A stretch of DNA of 64,000 nt from Rhizobium leguminosarum. GTDB lineage: Bacteria; Pseudomonadota; Alphaproteobacteria; Rhizobiales; Rhizobiaceae. The DNA lies in assembly GCF_017876795.1 (NCBI RefSeq), contig NZ_JAGIOR010000002.1:434001-498000 (forward strand), in the 5' to 3' direction. The notes beneath the pieces were generated by a model, which was not told the origin of the DNA, did not search any database, and saw only the letters and a program-made list of their open reading frames with translations. A program made the translations under genes and the position numbers. Positions 54,169 to 64,000 of the stretch are shown piece by piece; positions within the stretch are counted from its first letter, which is position 1; every line of letters begins with the position of its first letter.

Positions 54169-54810
54169 TCAAAGCTCTCGCGAACTGATCCCGGGTGCTT
54201 GATGGACAAACTCGCCCCTCGAGATCTGATCGAACATAAATGTTGCGACGTCCTCACGGGAGACCGTCCAAGAATGCCTGGTGTGCCCGTACAGTCCCAC
54301 GTTTAGGTTCCTGGATTCGGGACGATTTTTAAGGAAGGCCACTCGAACCGTCGTCCATTCCAGTTCCGAAGCCCGAACGGCTTGCGCTACCCCCTGAATG
54401 TCGTCATTGGTGCTGCGCATCACATATCTGATGAGCAACGCCGGGAGCCGGATCTTCCAATCGAACCCGTCGCCCGAGTCGGCGGCCGTGCCGGTGGAAA
54501 CGGCGATCAGGCGTTGCACATTCTCCTGCTTCATTGCGGAGATGATGGCTTCCGTCGCCCTTGTGATGGGTCGGCCTTTAGGGTGTTGCAGGGAAGTCGG
54601 CCCCAGTGCCGAAATGACAGCATCAGAGCTGCGAACGGCTTCCCGGAGGAGGGCGTGATCGGTCAGATCACCTCGAACCACCCGCACCCTTGAATTCGTG
54701 AAAGAACTGCCCGAGCGTGCGAAGACAGTGACGTCGAAACCACGCCTCAATGCTTCATCGATCAAATACCGGCCGGTTTTTCCGGTGGCGCCAAATAGCG
54801 CTACATTCAT
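54169..54810 (-). CDS. NAD(P)-binding epimerase-like protein (NmrA/YwnB type)
   Basis: A 213-residue atypical SDR: NVALFGATGKTGRYLIDEAL is the GxxGxxG NAD(P) motif; VVRGDLTD, SDAVISALGP and LIAVSTGTAA follow. Lacks a clear YxxxK, so it may be a sensor or reductase of the NmrA/flavin-reductase-like class. ATG 54810 is preferred to 54858 as it puts the nucleotide motif at the N-terminus. Confidence 0.8.
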   Translation of the reverse strand: MNVALFGATGKTGRYLIDEALRRGFDVTVFARSGSSFTNSRVRVVRGDLTDHALLREAVRSSDAVISALGPTSLQHPKGRPITRATEAIISAMKQENVQRLIAVSTGTAADSGDGFDWKIRLPALLIRYVMRSTNDDIQGVAQAVRASELEWTTVRVAFLKNRPESRNLNVGLYGHTRHSWTVSREDVATFMFDQISRGEFVHQAPGISSREL

Positions 54811-54885
54811 AGTGCACCTATGGAGAACTGAATCCTGAGAACGGAACGAAGGCCGCAACGACGCGCTGCGCCCTTCGGTTCAGGC

Positions 54886-55632
54886 TCACCGCGCGCTGTC
54901 GATGATAGCGCCGCCGTCGGGCGTGAGGCTGTAGCCCGTAATGAATTGAGAATCCTTGCTGGCAAGGAATAGGACAACCGGGGCGATGTCATCTTCCGGC
55001 GAGCCGAAGCGGGCGAGCGCGTTGGTTGGCGGAGGGACGTCCTTTGCCGTGGCACCCCAGGTGTCCGCTATCGGCAGGACATTGTTCACGGTGATGTTGT
55101 CAGCGCCCCATTCGCGCGCTGCAGTGCGGGTAAGGGCGCGTACAGCCTCCTTGGCCATGTTGTACGGACCATAGCCGACCAATCCGATGGTGCCTGCCAT
55201 TGAACCGAAGTTGATGATGCGCCCCTCGCCGCCCTCCTTAAGATAAGGATGGCAGGCTTGCATGAAGCGCAGATAGGCGATCGGCCCTGTGTCGAAGTTC
55301 CGTTGCAACTGGTCGATCGAGAGGTCGATGATTGAAGAATTGACGACTGAACCATCGAATGCGTTATTCACGAGTATGTCGATCCGACCGTAGGCGGCAA
55401 CGGCCCCGTGGACCGCAGCCTTGATCTGATCGGCCTCGCCAACGTCGCAGATGACACCGAGTGCCGTGCCGCCCGCGCTAACGATCTCTGCAACAACAAG
55501 TTCGACGCTTTCGGACGTCCGCGAAAGTACGACGACCTTGGCGCCTTCGGCCGCAAAGAGTTTTGCGGTGGCGCGGCCAATGCCGCGGCTCGCGCCTGTG
55601 ACAATGGCAACTTTTCCATCGAGTCGGCCCAT
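54886..55632 (-). CDS. Short-chain dehydrogenase/reductase
   Basis: A 248-residue SDR: AIVTGASRGIGRATAKLF, LSRTSES, NNAFDG, active-site Ser in INFGSMAG and YNMAKEA (Tyr/Lys). GGAG lies six bases before ATG 55632; two in-frame ATGs at 55638 and 55644 are also possible. It is followed by the NAD(P)-binding gene and preceded by DoxX-like gene on the same strand. Confidence 0.87.
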   Translation of the reverse strand: MGRLDGKVAIVTGASRGIGRATAKLFAAEGAKVVVLSRTSESVELVVAEIVSAGGTALGVICDVGEADQIKAAVHGAVAAYGRIDILVNNAFDGSVVNSSIIDLSIDQLQRNFDTGPIAYLRFMQACHPYLKEGGEGRIINFGSMAGTIGLVGYGPYNMAKEAVRALTRTAAREWGADNITVNNVLPIADTWGATAKDVPPPTNALARFGSPEDDIAPVVLFLASKDSQFITGYSLTPDGGAIIDSAR

Positions 55633-55672
55633 ATTCATCTCCATATGGTTGGGGTTCAGGATTGTCGCCGTG

Positions 55673-56065
55673 TCAGCGTATGGCCGGCTGGATGTAGGGG
55701 GACGGCAAGTCGCGAGCATCGTTCTGTGTAACGAACGATGTGATCATAAGAACAAGGCCAAGAACTGCAGGTAGAGCTTCGACCGGCTTGCGAACACCGG
55801 CATGCGCCAGGGCCGCCAAGATCAGGTGAAAGAACATGCCAGCATAGGCGAGATCGCTCAGCGGCACGCTGACGCGCGAAAGGATTGCCACGGGGGCAAG
55901 GATTTTTATGATGATCAGCAACGGTACAAGATAGGAAACCTTATATCCTAAGGCTTCAAGCGCCTGCCGGACCCAGTCACCTTTAGTGAGGTACATGGTC
56001 GCCGAAGTCAGATAGAGCAGGGACAAAAGCGCCGTGCTGATCCAGTATGTGTAGTATGCAGACAT
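55673..56065 (-). CDS. DoxX-like membrane protein
   Basis: A 130-residue protein with four hydrophobic segments (about 7-25, 44-64, 68-88, 97-112) typical of DoxX-like family proteins: YLTSATMYLTKGDWVRQALEALGY, then LLIIIKILAPVAIL. Such proteins often accompany HxlR regulators and quinone-related reductases. It is divergent from the HxlR gene at 56221. Confidence 0.8.
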   Translation of the reverse strand: MSAYYTYWISTALLSLLYLTSATMYLTKGDWVRQALEALGYKVSYLVPLLIIIKILAPVAILSRVSVPLSDLAYAGMFFHLILAALAHAGVRKPVEALPAVLGLVLMITSFVTQNDARDLPSPYIQPAIR

Positions 56066-56220
56066 ATCTCATCCTTGTCGCTGCCAGCGCAGCAACATGC
56101 TCGTCTTCGAGACTTTCGGTTTGTAACAAGGAGCGCTTTTCTGCTGCGCTCCCGGTGTATGATTGGAAAATGTCGTCTAAGATCTATCTTTGCAAGTAGG
56201 ATGAATTACTTGCTGCTAGT

Positions 56221-56601
56221 ATGGAAAAGCAGACTATGGCCGACGAAGAGATCAACATGCACGAGGAGATGCGGCGCGCGTTCGCACTGCTTTCAGGCAA
56301 GTGGAAGCTCGAAATCATGTGGTTGCTCAACCAGCGGGTCTATAGGTTTGGGGAACTGAGAAAGGCGATCCCCGGAATCACCCAGCACATGCTGACAGCA
56401 CAGCTGCGCGAACTCGAAGCAGACGGTCTGGTGTCACGCACCGTGTTTGCCGAGGTTCCTCCGCGCGTCGAATATGAAATCACGCAGAAGGCGCGCGGCC
56501 TCGGTCCGACGATGGAGGCGCTGACTGCGTGGTGGAGCGAGTATCGAAAGAGCGTGCCGGTGAAACCGAGCGCGCGTGGCCGAAAACCGAAAGGGAAGTA
56601 A
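56221..56601 (+). CDS. HxlR-family transcriptional regulator
   Basis: A 126-residue winged helix: RRAFALLSGKWKLEIMWLLNQRVYRFGELRKAIPGITQHMLTAQLRELEADGLV is the HxlR pattern, followed by a basic tail (SARGRKPKGK). ATG 56236 is an alternative start. Divergent from DoxX-like, SDR and NAD(P)-binding genes, which it likely controls. Confidence 0.87.
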   Translation: MEKQTMADEEINMHEEMRRAFALLSGKWKLEIMWLLNQRVYRFGELRKAIPGITQHMLTAQLRELEADGLVSRTVFAEVPPRVEYEITQKARGLGPTMEALTAWWSEYRKSVPVKPSARGRKPKGK

Positions 56602-56783
56602 GGCCCAAGCCGCAGAGCAGCAAAATACTGTCATTGGCAATGAGCCGATGTTTACGGGTGACCGCAAAGCCGCTTCGGGCGACAGTCAACGGCAGATGGA
56701 CGGATTATGCATAGCTCAACAATGGCCACGGTTTGATTCTGCGCTGATAGCCGCAGGTGACTTATGATCTCCAAACATCACAA

Positions 56784-57278
56784 TCACGAAAGACTCGACC
56801 CGAACTTGTCCCAGCTTTCCTTGACCGTTTCCATCGCGACATTCGTCGACGTGCTGGCAACGTGGGGCAGTGTCGAGATGCGCTCGCCGAGAACGCGACG
56901 GTAGCGGCCGATGTCGCGAGTGCGGATCTTCAGGAGATAGTCGAATCTGCCGGCAATCATGTGGCATTCTTCGACTTCCCTGATCTTCTTGATGGCGTCG
57001 TTGAAGCTTTTCAGTGCATCCTCGCGGGTATCGGAAAGCTTCACCTCGACGAAGGCGATGTGGTCGAGCTGCATTTTCGACGGATTGAGGACGGCTTTGA
57101 AGCCTTCGATATAGCCGTCGCTGATCAGCCGTTTGAAGCGGATCTGGCACGGCGTCTTCGACAATCCGACACGTGCTGCGAGATCCGTGATCGACAGCCT
57201 GCCGTCCTCGGCGAGTTCGGCGAGGATTTTCCTGTCGAACTGGTCTAATTCACTAAAGATGTCGTTATCGGTAGCCAT
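56784..57278 (-). CDS. putR: Lrp/AsnC-family regulator of putA (PutR)
   Basis: A 164-residue Lrp-type regulator with N-terminal HTH (LDQFDRKILAELAEDGRLSITDLAARVGLSKTPCQIRFKRLISDGYI) and a RAM domain (DHIAFVEVKLSD, HMIAGRFDYLLKIRTRD). Divergent from putA, as for PutR in Agrobacterium/Rhizobium, which activates putA on sensing proline. ATG 57278 is used; the longer frame upstream is non-coding. Confidence 0.9.
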   Translation of the reverse strand: MATDNDIFSELDQFDRKILAELAEDGRLSITDLAARVGLSKTPCQIRFKRLISDGYIEGFKAVLNPSKMQLDHIAFVEVKLSDTREDALKSFNDAIKKIREVEECHMIAGRFDYLLKIRTRDIGRYRRVLGERISTLPHVASTSTNVAMETVKESWDKFGSSLS

Positions 57279-57451
57279 TTGAACTTTCACTTGTAATTTA
57301 ATAAGTTCATACAGCCTGGAGACTGAGAAAATCAAGTGAGATCGCGATTTTCGATTGTGGTAGATTGACGACCGGCAATGGAGGAAGGGCGAAGCCGCCT
57401 GGCAGATTGCCGGGATGGCCGTCAGCGCCGAACCCAAAATGGGGATGATAC

Positions 57452-57655
57452 ATGCACAAGGGAGAGCCGGATGACGATCAAAAGCCGGACCTGCTCGTTC
57501 ACTACCGGCCGCTGGCGATAAAAGCGGTGGCGGCGGTATTCACCGTCAAGCGCGACAAGCCGGATGCGCGCCCGCTTCGCGAGACGGAATATTCCGGCCC
57601 AGTTTTCACGGATGATGTCTGGGACGATGAGCCCGCTGTTCCATTTATCCGTTAG
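57452..57655 (+). CDS. Small hypothetical protein upstream of putA
   Basis: A 67-codon frame, MHKGEPDDDQKPDLL…WDDEPAVPFIR, with third positions mainly G or C, ending 28 bases before putA. No family is recognised. It is acidic and could be a leader peptide or a small conserved protein. A ribosome site (GGGGATGATAC) is weak. Confidence 0.4.
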   Translation: MHKGEPDDDQKPDLLVHYRPLAIKAVAAVFTVKRDKPDARPLRETEYSGPVFTDDVWDDEPAVPFIR

Positions 57656-57683
57656 ACGAAACATTCACCGATCAGGGACTCCC

Positions 57684-60600
57684 ATGTTGAACGCAGCGAT
57701 CGACCCCGCATCCTCCAATGATCCCGCCAATCGGGCGCCGTTCGCCGGCTTTGCCCCGTCGATCCGGCCGCAATCCGAGCTTCGCCAGGCGATTACATCA
57801 GCCTATCGCCGTCCGGAAACGGAATGCCTGCCGCCGCTCGTTGCGGCCGCGCGCGTTTCCGAGGCGAAGCGCTATGACATTCGCAGCACCGCCCGCACAC
57901 TAATCGAGGCCTTGCGCGCCAAGCATAAGGGCACCGGCGTCGAAGGCCTGGTGCAGGAATATTCGCTCTCCAGCCAGGAAGGCGTGGCGCTCATGTGCCT
58001 TGCCGAAGCGCTGCTGCGCATTCCCGATACGGACACACGCGATGCGCTGATCCGCGACAAGATCGCCGAGGGCAACTGGACCTCGCATATCGGCGGCGGC
58101 AAATCCATGTTCGTCAACGCCGCCACCTGGGGCCTCGTCGTCACCGGCAAGCTGACCTCGACGGTCAACGACCGCAGCCTGTCGGCGGCGCTGACACGGC
58201 TGATCGCGCGCGCCGGCGAGCCGGTCATCCGTCGCGGCGTCGATATGGCGATGCGCATGATGGGCGAGCAGTTCGTCACCGGCGAAACGATCGAGGAAGC
58301 GCTGAAGCGCGCTCGTCCCTTGGAAGCGCGCGGCTTCCGCTATTCCTACGACATGCTGGGCGAAGCCGCGACGACGGCCACCGATGCCGAACGTTATTTC
58401 AAGGATTACGAAAAGGCGATCCACGCCATCGGCAAAGCCTCGGACGGGCGTGGCATCTATGACGGCCCCGGTATTTCGATCAAGCTTTCGGCCCTGCATC
58501 CTCGCTACGTCAGGGCGCAGGCCGGCCGGGTGATGGCCGAGCTGCTGCCGAAGGTCAAGGCGCTGGCCGTTCTCGCCAAGACCTATGATATCGGCCTCAA
58601 CATCGACGCCGAGGAGGCCGACCGGCTGGAGCTTTCGCTCGATCTGCTCGAGGAACTCTGCTTTGCCCCCGATCTTACCGGCTGGAACGGGCTGGGCTTC
58701 GTCGTCCAGGCCTATGGCAAGCGCTGCCCCTTCGTGCTCGACTACCTCATCGATCTCGCCCGCCGCTCCGGGCGCCGGGTCATGGTGCGGCTGGTCAAGG
58801 GCGCCTATTGGGATGCGGAGATCAAACGAGCCCAGCTTGATGGTCTCGACGATTATCCGGTCTATACCCGCAAGATCTACACCGACGTCGCCTATATCGC
58901 CTGCGCGCGCAAGCTGCTGAACGCACCCGACGCCGTCTTCCCGCAGTTTGCCAGCCACAATGCGCAGACGCTCGCCACCATCTATCACCTTGCCGGTCCC
59001 GATTTCGCGGTCGGCAAATACGAGTTCCAGTGCCTGCACGGCATGGGCGAACCCCTCTACGACGAAGTCGTCGGCAAGGAAAAGCTCGACCGGCCCTGCC
59101 GCATCTATGCGCCGGTGGGTACGCATGAGACGCTGCTTGCTTATCTGGTGCGCCGCCTTCTGGAAAATGGCGCCAATTCCTCCTTCGTGCACCGCATCTC
59201 CGATCCGCACGTCTCGGTCGAGGCGCTGATTGCCGATCCCGCCGAGACCGTTGCCGCCATGCCGGTCGTCGGCGCCCCGCACGCGCAGATCGCCTCGCCG
59301 AAGGCGCTTTACGGCAGTGCCCGTGCCAATTCCGACGGTCTCGATCTCTCGAACGAGGCGACCCTTTCCGATCTGGCGCAGACGCTTGTTTCCTCGGCTG
59401 CAAGCCCATGGCATGCGGGTCCGATCCTTGCCGATGGCTCCACGGACGGGGTGACGCGTAACGTCCTCAATCCTGCCGATCACCGCGACGTCGTCGGCAC
59501 GGTCACCGAGCTGAAGGTCGAAGAGGCAGCCCGGATCGTTGCCATGGCTGCCGAGCATGCGCCGCAATGGGCCGCCGTGCCGCCGGCCGAGCGTGCCGCT
59601 TGCCTGGAGCGGGCAGCCGATATCATGCAGGCCCGCATCAAGACGCTGATGGGCATCATCATGCGCGAGGCCGGCAAATCGGCGGCCAATGCCGTCGGAG
59701 AAGTGCGTGAGGCAATCGACTTCCTGCGCTACTACGCCGAACAGGCGCGCAAGACCCTCGGGCCGTCCCATGCGCCTCTCGGTCCGATCGTCTGCATCAG
59801 TCCGTGGAATTTCCCGCTGGCGATTTTCACCGGGCAGGTTGCCGCAGCCTTGGTGGCCGGGAATCCCGTGCTGGCGAAGCCCGCTGGCGTCACGCCGATC
59901 ATCGCTTCAGAGAGCGTGAAAATCCTCCACGAGGCCGGTGTGCCTGTGGGCGCCTTGCAGTTCGTGCCCGGCAGCGGCCGCCTCGGCGCGGGCATGGTCG
60001 GGGCTCCCGAAACAGCGGGTGTGATGTTTACCGGATCGACGGAAGTCGCCCGGATGATCCAGGCGCAGCTGGCAGAACGCCTGTCTTCGACCGGCAAGCC
60101 TATCCCGCTGATTGCCGAAACCGGCGGCCAGAACGGTATGATCGTCGACTCCTCGGCCTTGGCCGAACAGGTGGTGGCCGATGTCATTGCCTCGGCTTTC
60201 GACAGCGCCGGCCAGCGGTGCTCGGCGCTGCGCGTTCTCTGCCTGCAGGACGATGTCGCCGACAGAACTCTCGCCATGCTGAAAGGCGCGTTCCGCGAGT
60301 TGACGATCGGCCGTACCGACCGGCTGAGCGTGGATGTCGGGCCGGTCATCAACGATGGCGCGCAAGCGGAAATCGACCAGCATATCGAGCAGATGCGCGG
60401 CATGGGCCGCAAGGTGGATCAGCTGCCGCTGCCCGAAAGTGCGGCGGCGGGAACGTTCGTTCCGCCGACGATCATCGAGATCAAGTCCCTGTCGGATCTG
60501 ACGAGGGAGATCTTCGGGCCGGTCCTGCATGTCGTCCGCTTCAAGCGAAACGGGCTCGACCGCCTGATCGACGACATCAACGCATCGGGCTACGGCCTCA

Positions 60601-61391
60601 CCTTCGGGCTTCACACCCGGCTTGACGAAACGATCGCGCATGTGACTAGCCGCATCAAGGCCGGCAACCTCTATGTCAACCGCAACATCATCGGTGCTGT
60701 CGTGGGCGTTCAGCCTTTCGGCGGCCGCGGCCTGTCGGGAACCGGTCCGAAGGCCGGCGGTCCACTCTATATCGGCCGGCTGGTGCAGCGTGCTCCGGTG
60801 CCGCCGCAGCAGGATTCCGTTCACACCGACCTTGCCCTTCGCGACTATATTGTCTGGCTCGATAAGAAGGGCTTGCCGGGCGAGGGAGAGGCAGCGCGTG
60901 GGTATGCGAGCCGTTCAGCGCTCGGGCTTGAACGTGAACTCACTGGCCCGGTCGGCGAGCTCAATCTCTATGCGCTCCATCCCCGCGGCCGCATTCTTGC
61001 CGTACCGCAGACGGAAAGCGGGCTCTATCGCCAGATCGCCGCAGCCCTGTCGACCGGCAACCATGTCATTGTGGATGCGGGCTCCCTATCGAAATCGGTC
61101 CTGGCGGATCTGCCGGCAGCCGTTGCCGGCCGGGTTACCTGGACCTCGGATTGGGAAAAGGACGGGCCGTTCTCGGGAGCACTTGTCGAAGGGGACCGCG
61201 ACAGGGTCCTGGTCGTCAATCGGAGGATTGCTGCCCTGCCCGGTCCGCTTCTCCTGGTCCAGGCTGCGACGAGCGAGGAATTGGTGAACGATCCCCAGGC
61301 CTATTGCCTGAACTGGCTGCTGGAAGAGGTGTCCACGTCGGTCAACACCGCGGCGGCCGGCGGCAATGCCAGCCTGATGGCCATTGGATGA
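57684..61391 (+). CDS. putA: PutA: proline dehydrogenase / P5C dehydrogenase
   Basis: A 1235-residue bifunctional enzyme. The FAD-containing proline dehydrogenase barrel is about 150-500 (GIYDGPGISIKLSALHPRY, NIDAEEADRLELSLDL, RLVKGAYWDAEI, QFASHNAQT). P5C dehydrogenase is about 560-1010: SPWNFPLAIFTGQ, FTGSTEVARMI, AETGGQNG and catalytic Cys846 in GQRCSALRVL. A further C-terminal domain of about 200 residues is present, as in long PutA forms. No N-terminal ribbon-helix-helix is seen, so it is not its own repressor; PutR does this. It converts proline to glutamate in two channelled steps at the membrane. Confidence 0.96.
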   Translation: MLNAAIDPASSNDPANRAPFAGFAPSIRPQSELRQAITSAYRRPETECLPPLVAAARVSEAKRYDIRSTARTLIEALRAKHKGTGVEGLVQEYSLSSQEGVALMCLAEALLRIPDTDTRDALIRDKIAEGNWTSHIGGGKSMFVNAATWGLVVTGKLTSTVNDRSLSAALTRLIARAGEPVIRRGVDMAMRMMGEQFVTGETIEEALKRARPLEARGFRYSYDMLGEAATTATDAERYFKDYEKAIHAIGKASDGRGIYDGPGISIKLSALHPRYVRAQAGRVMAELLPKVKALAVLAKTYDIGLNIDAEEADRLELSLDLLEELCFAPDLTGWNGLGFVVQAYGKRCPFVLDYLIDLARRSGRRVMVRLVKGAYWDAEIKRAQLDGLDDYPVYTRKIYTDVAYIACARKLLNAPDAVFPQFASHNAQTLATIYHLAGPDFAVGKYEFQCLHGMGEPLYDEVVGKEKLDRPCRIYAPVGTHETLLAYLVRRLLENGANSSFVHRISDPHVSVEALIADPAETVAAMPVVGAPHAQIASPKALYGSARANSDGLDLSNEATLSDLAQTLVSSAASPWHAGPILADGSTDGVTRNVLNPADHRDVVGTVTELKVEEAARIVAMAAEHAPQWAAVPPAERAACLERAADIMQARIKTLMGIIMREAGKSAANAVGEVREAIDFLRYYAEQARKTLGPSHAPLGPIVCISPWNFPLAIFTGQVAAALVAGNPVLAKPAGVTPIIASESVKILHEAGVPVGALQFVPGSGRLGAGMVGAPETAGVMFTGSTEVARMIQAQLAERLSSTGKPIPLIAETGGQNGMIVDSSALAEQVVADVIASAFDSAGQRCSALRVLCLQDDVADRTLAMLKGAFRELTIGRTDRLSVDVGPVINDGAQAEIDQHIEQMRGMGRKVDQLPLPESAAAGTFVPPTIIEIKSLSDLTREIFGPVLHVVRFKRNGLDRLIDDINASGYGLTFGLHTRLDETIAHVTSRIKAGNLYVNRNIIGAVVGVQPFGGRGLSGTGPKAGGPLYIGRLVQRAPVPPQQDSVHTDLALRDYIVWLDKKGLPGEGEAARGYASRSALGLERELTGPVGELNLYALHPRGRILAVPQTESGLYRQIAAALSTGNHVIVDAGSLSKSVLADLPAAVAGRVTWTSDWEKDGPFSGALVEGDRDRVLVVNRRIAALPGPLLLVQAATSEELVNDPQAYCLNWLLEEVSTSVNTAAAGGNASLMAIG

Positions 61392-61394
61392 ATA

Positions 61395-61429
61395 AAAGGC
61401 GAGGGCGCAGACAATGCATCCTCGCCTTT
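61395..61429 (+). terminator. Stem-loop after putA
   Basis: AAAGGCGAGG (61395-61404) pairs with CCTCGCCTTT (61420-61429): a 10-bp stem with a 15-base loop, directly after the putA stop. It is a credible terminator with the U-rich right arm. Confidence 0.65.
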
Positions 61430-61617
61430 ACATGCTCTGAAAAAACTCGACACCATTGACCATTTTTTTAGCAGTTATCACTAGCGTGGTGCCATCAGGT
61501 GCTGCCACCGCCAATCCAGCATAGTCTCACTCCCGACACAGAGGCTGTGATCTATGCGAAGGCGAAGGATTCGCGCCGGTGAAAGGGCCGATTTTTCTGG
61601 GGCGGGGGGCTTCCTTA

Positions 61618-64000
61618 TGGCGTTGATTGATCGACTGTTGCAGCGCATGCGGATCGTGACGAAGGTGCTCTTCTTCGTGGTGCCGCTGATCGTCCTCATC
61701 GCCGGCATCGGGCTTTTCGGCTATTTCACCGCCGGTACGCTGAACGGGCAGATGACCCTGACCCGGCAAACGATCGAAGCCCTTTCCAGCTTTCAGCAAC
61801 TGCGATCCGCTCTGACCGCCTTTACCGATCTTCCAAGTGCCGCTACACGCAATCGTCTGATCGTCGGCATCTCCGATCAAGAGAAAGGGGCCGCGACGCT
61901 CGATGCCATGTTGATCGATCCGGCGCAGAAGCAGCAGATTGCTGCGGTGCGCGAACTCGGCGGCAAGATGCAGGGCAGTGCCGATGCGCTCTGGGCAGTG
62001 GCGCAGGAACGCATGAACAACGAACAGGCGATCGACGACGCGGTCGCCCAACTCTTCAAGGAAAGCCAGACCGCCCGCAAACAGCTCGACGTTCTCCAGG
62101 ATCAGGCGAATGGCAAGGAGGCCTTTGTCCGGGCACTTCTTCTCGATGCCTCGGCCTATAAGAACCTCGCGGGACGCATTGCCAAACTGCGCAAGGCGAC
62201 CGCAGGGGCGGCCGATCCCCAGAAGCTCGCCCAGGCCATCGCCAGCCTCCTGCCGCCGCTCGTCAAGGAGATGGGCGACAGCGGGGCGCTTGCGTCCGGG
62301 AAAGCTCAAAGCCAGATTGCGGCGCTGAAGCCGATGCTGGAGAAGCTCGCGGTCATGGCCAAGGACAGCAGCTTGTCGCTCGAAAGTTACGCTCCCGTCG
62401 ACCAGGATCTGCAGAGCCTTCAGGAGCAGTATGCAAAACTCGCCTCCGGCAATGCGGACACCGCGATCGAGCGCTTTGCCGGCATGGATGCGAGCATATC
62501 AACGCTTCGCTCGATGGTGACCATCGTCAACGCCGCTTTCAAATCGATCGACGATCTGCGACTGCATCTCAGCGAACTGAACAGACGCGTCGATGCTGAG
62601 GCGCGGGATGCGGCTCTCGCCGATCTCAAGGCGTTGCGCGAAAACGCCGCCAAGCTTGAACCTTTGAGCGGGCGAAACGCCGCGCTGCAAGATCTCGCGA
62701 AAAAGATCGAGCCGTCGCTTGCGGCGATCGAAAAGGATACGTCGCTTCTGATTTCGATCGCGGATCGGTGGCGGGCAGAGAAGGGGGCGGCCACCGAGCT
62801 CGTAGCCTCGGCAAGTCACACGCTCGAGCAGTTCGTCAGCACGGCGCAGGAGAGCGGCAAGGAAATCAGCCAGCGCTCGGCGACGATGTCGCTCACGGCG
62901 ATGATTGCGGGTACCGTGCTTGCGATCATCGGCGGCCTCATGCTGATCGAAACCCTGCGCGGGCCGCTGAAGCGGATCACCCAGACGATGATGCGGCTTG
63001 CCGACGGCGATCTGAACGTGCCGATCGGCGACGGCAAGCGCGGCGACGAGATCGGCGACATGATCCGGTCCGTCACCGTCTTCCGCGATCAGGCGCTCGA
63101 AAAGACCAGGCTGGAAGAGCTCGCCGAAGCAAACCGATCGCGGGACGAATTGGAGCAGGCTCGCCGCGCGGCCGAGCAGGCGCGTGTCGAGGCTGAACAG
63201 AGCGAGGCTCTCAATGCTCTGTCCGACATGCTCGGCAAACTTGCCAATGGCAACCTCGCCGCAGAAATGAGCGAGGATCTGGCCGCAGATTATGTCGCCA
63301 TGGCGAAAACCTACAATCACGCCATCGATGCGTTGCGCCTGACGCTCGCCGAGGTCCGCAACACAACCTACGAGATTGCCGAGGGCAGCACCAACCTTTC
63401 GGGAGCCGCCGATGATCTGGCGCGGCGGACGGAACAGCAGGCCGCGTCCCTCGAGGAGAGTTCGCGGGTACTGGGCGAACTGACCGTCAGCGTGCGGACG
63501 ACAGCCGAAAACGCCCGTCAGACCTCGCTTTCGGTTGGCGAAGCCCATCGCCAGGCGGAGCATTCCGCAGCCGTCGTCGCCAAGGCGGTCGACGCTATGG
63601 GTGCCATCAATCGCTCATCCGAAAAAGTCAGCAGCATCATCGGCGTAATCGACGAGATCGCCTTCCAGACCAATCTCCTCGCCCTCAATGCAGGCGTGGA
63701 AGCGGCGCGTGCGGGGGAGGCCGGCAGAGGTTTTGCCGTCGTCGCCCAGGAGGTGCGTGAGCTTGCGCAGCGTTGCGCTAAGGCGGCCCGCGAGATCAAG
63801 GATCTCATCTCCAACAGCGCATCGCAGGTCGGCGCGGGCGTCAGGCTCGTCGAGGAGACCGGCCAGGCGCTTTCCTCGATCATGGAGCACTTCACCTCGA
63901 TCAACGGGCTGGTGCAGGTCATCTCGACTGCCACGACCACGCAATACAAGGGGATCGACGAGGTGAACAACGCCGTTCGTGACGTCGAGCACATCACCCA
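61618..64000 (+). CDS. Methyl-accepting chemotaxis protein (5' part; runs past the window end)
   Basis: At least 794 residues, cut by the window edge. TM1 about 14-36 ([20 protein letters not shown]), a long helical ligand region (~40-420), TM2 about 424-447 ([20 protein letters not shown]), HAMP ([20 protein letters not shown]), then the signalling domain with the tip [21 protein letters not shown] and [19 protein letters not shown]. Start ATG 61618 follows GGGGGG. No sensor ligand can be named. The 226 bases before it contain only the putA terminator. Confidence 0.93.

Noticed and set aside
57900..59771. A 623-codon open frame antisense to putA
   Set aside because: High-GC codon use in putA leaves the opposite frame open; the translation has no family pattern and putA is certain.

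Overview
The window is high-GC bacterial DNA, densely packed with genes and rich in ABC transporters, LysR/LacI/GntR/TetR regulators and catabolic operons. Gene content and protein style (Lrp-type regulator divergent from a long PutA, betaine catabolism, hydroxycinnamate lyase, MCP with a HAMP domain) point to an alphaproteobacterium of the Rhizobium/Agrobacterium group; replicon type cannot be told. No rRNA, tRNA, CRISPR, phage or intact insertion sequence was recognised.

Layout. 0.1-4.8 kb: sulfite-oxidase-like molybdoenzyme, small P-loop protein, ArsR/SRPBCC pair, zinc-ribbon adenylate cyclase. 4.9-10.7 kb: MarR regulator divergent from a four-gene hydroxycinnamate (ferulate/p-coumarate) operon: CoA ligase, hydratase-lyase, alcohol dehydrogenase, aldehyde dehydrogenase. 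10.7-18.3 kb: sugar ABC importer with divergent ATPase, LacI regulator, FucU-type mutarotase and PfkB kinase, with two identical 14-bp operators in the divergent region. 18.4-22.6 kb: diguanylate cyclase, AraC regulator, a 0.9-kb non-coding stretch and a frameshifted oxidoreductase remnant.

22.5-48.3 kb is the core. It reads as an island for N-methylated proline-type betaines. Leftward from 27.1 kb run TetR, a ProC-like reductase and a betaine ABC importer. Rightward run a flavin demethylase (TMADH/N-methylproline-demethylase type), a DMSP-lyase-like cupin, EtfB, EtfA, a second cupin that has lost its metal ligands, and the glutathione-dependent formaldehyde genes (S-hydroxymethylglutathione dehydrogenase, S-formylglutathione hydrolase, Gfa). 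A second operon follows: GntR regulator, HypD-like deaminase, aldehyde dehydrogenase, FAD-dependent imino/amino-acid oxidase, second betaine ABC importer (two permeases), a hydroxyproline-epimerase homologue lacking a catalytic cysteine, and a GlxA-type AraC regulator. A Rieske oxygenase/reductase pair, convergent to that operon, and a LysR regulator complete it. Inferred flow: betaine uptake, oxidative N-demethylation (electrons to ETF, formaldehyde to the glutathione route), then (hydroxy)proline breakdown to 2-oxoglutarate; PutA at 57.7 kb would take plain proline.

49.3-56.6 kb is an accessory redox region: hexapeptide acyltransferase with an extra C-terminal domain, two SDRs, an MFS gene broken by two frameshifts, an NAD(P)-binding protein, DoxX-like and HxlR proteins. 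56.8-61.4 kb holds the Lrp regulator, a small ORF and putA. The window ends inside a large methyl-accepting chemotaxis protein. The most novel items are the paired active/inactive DMSP-lyase-like cupins inside a demethylation operon and the altered epimerase.
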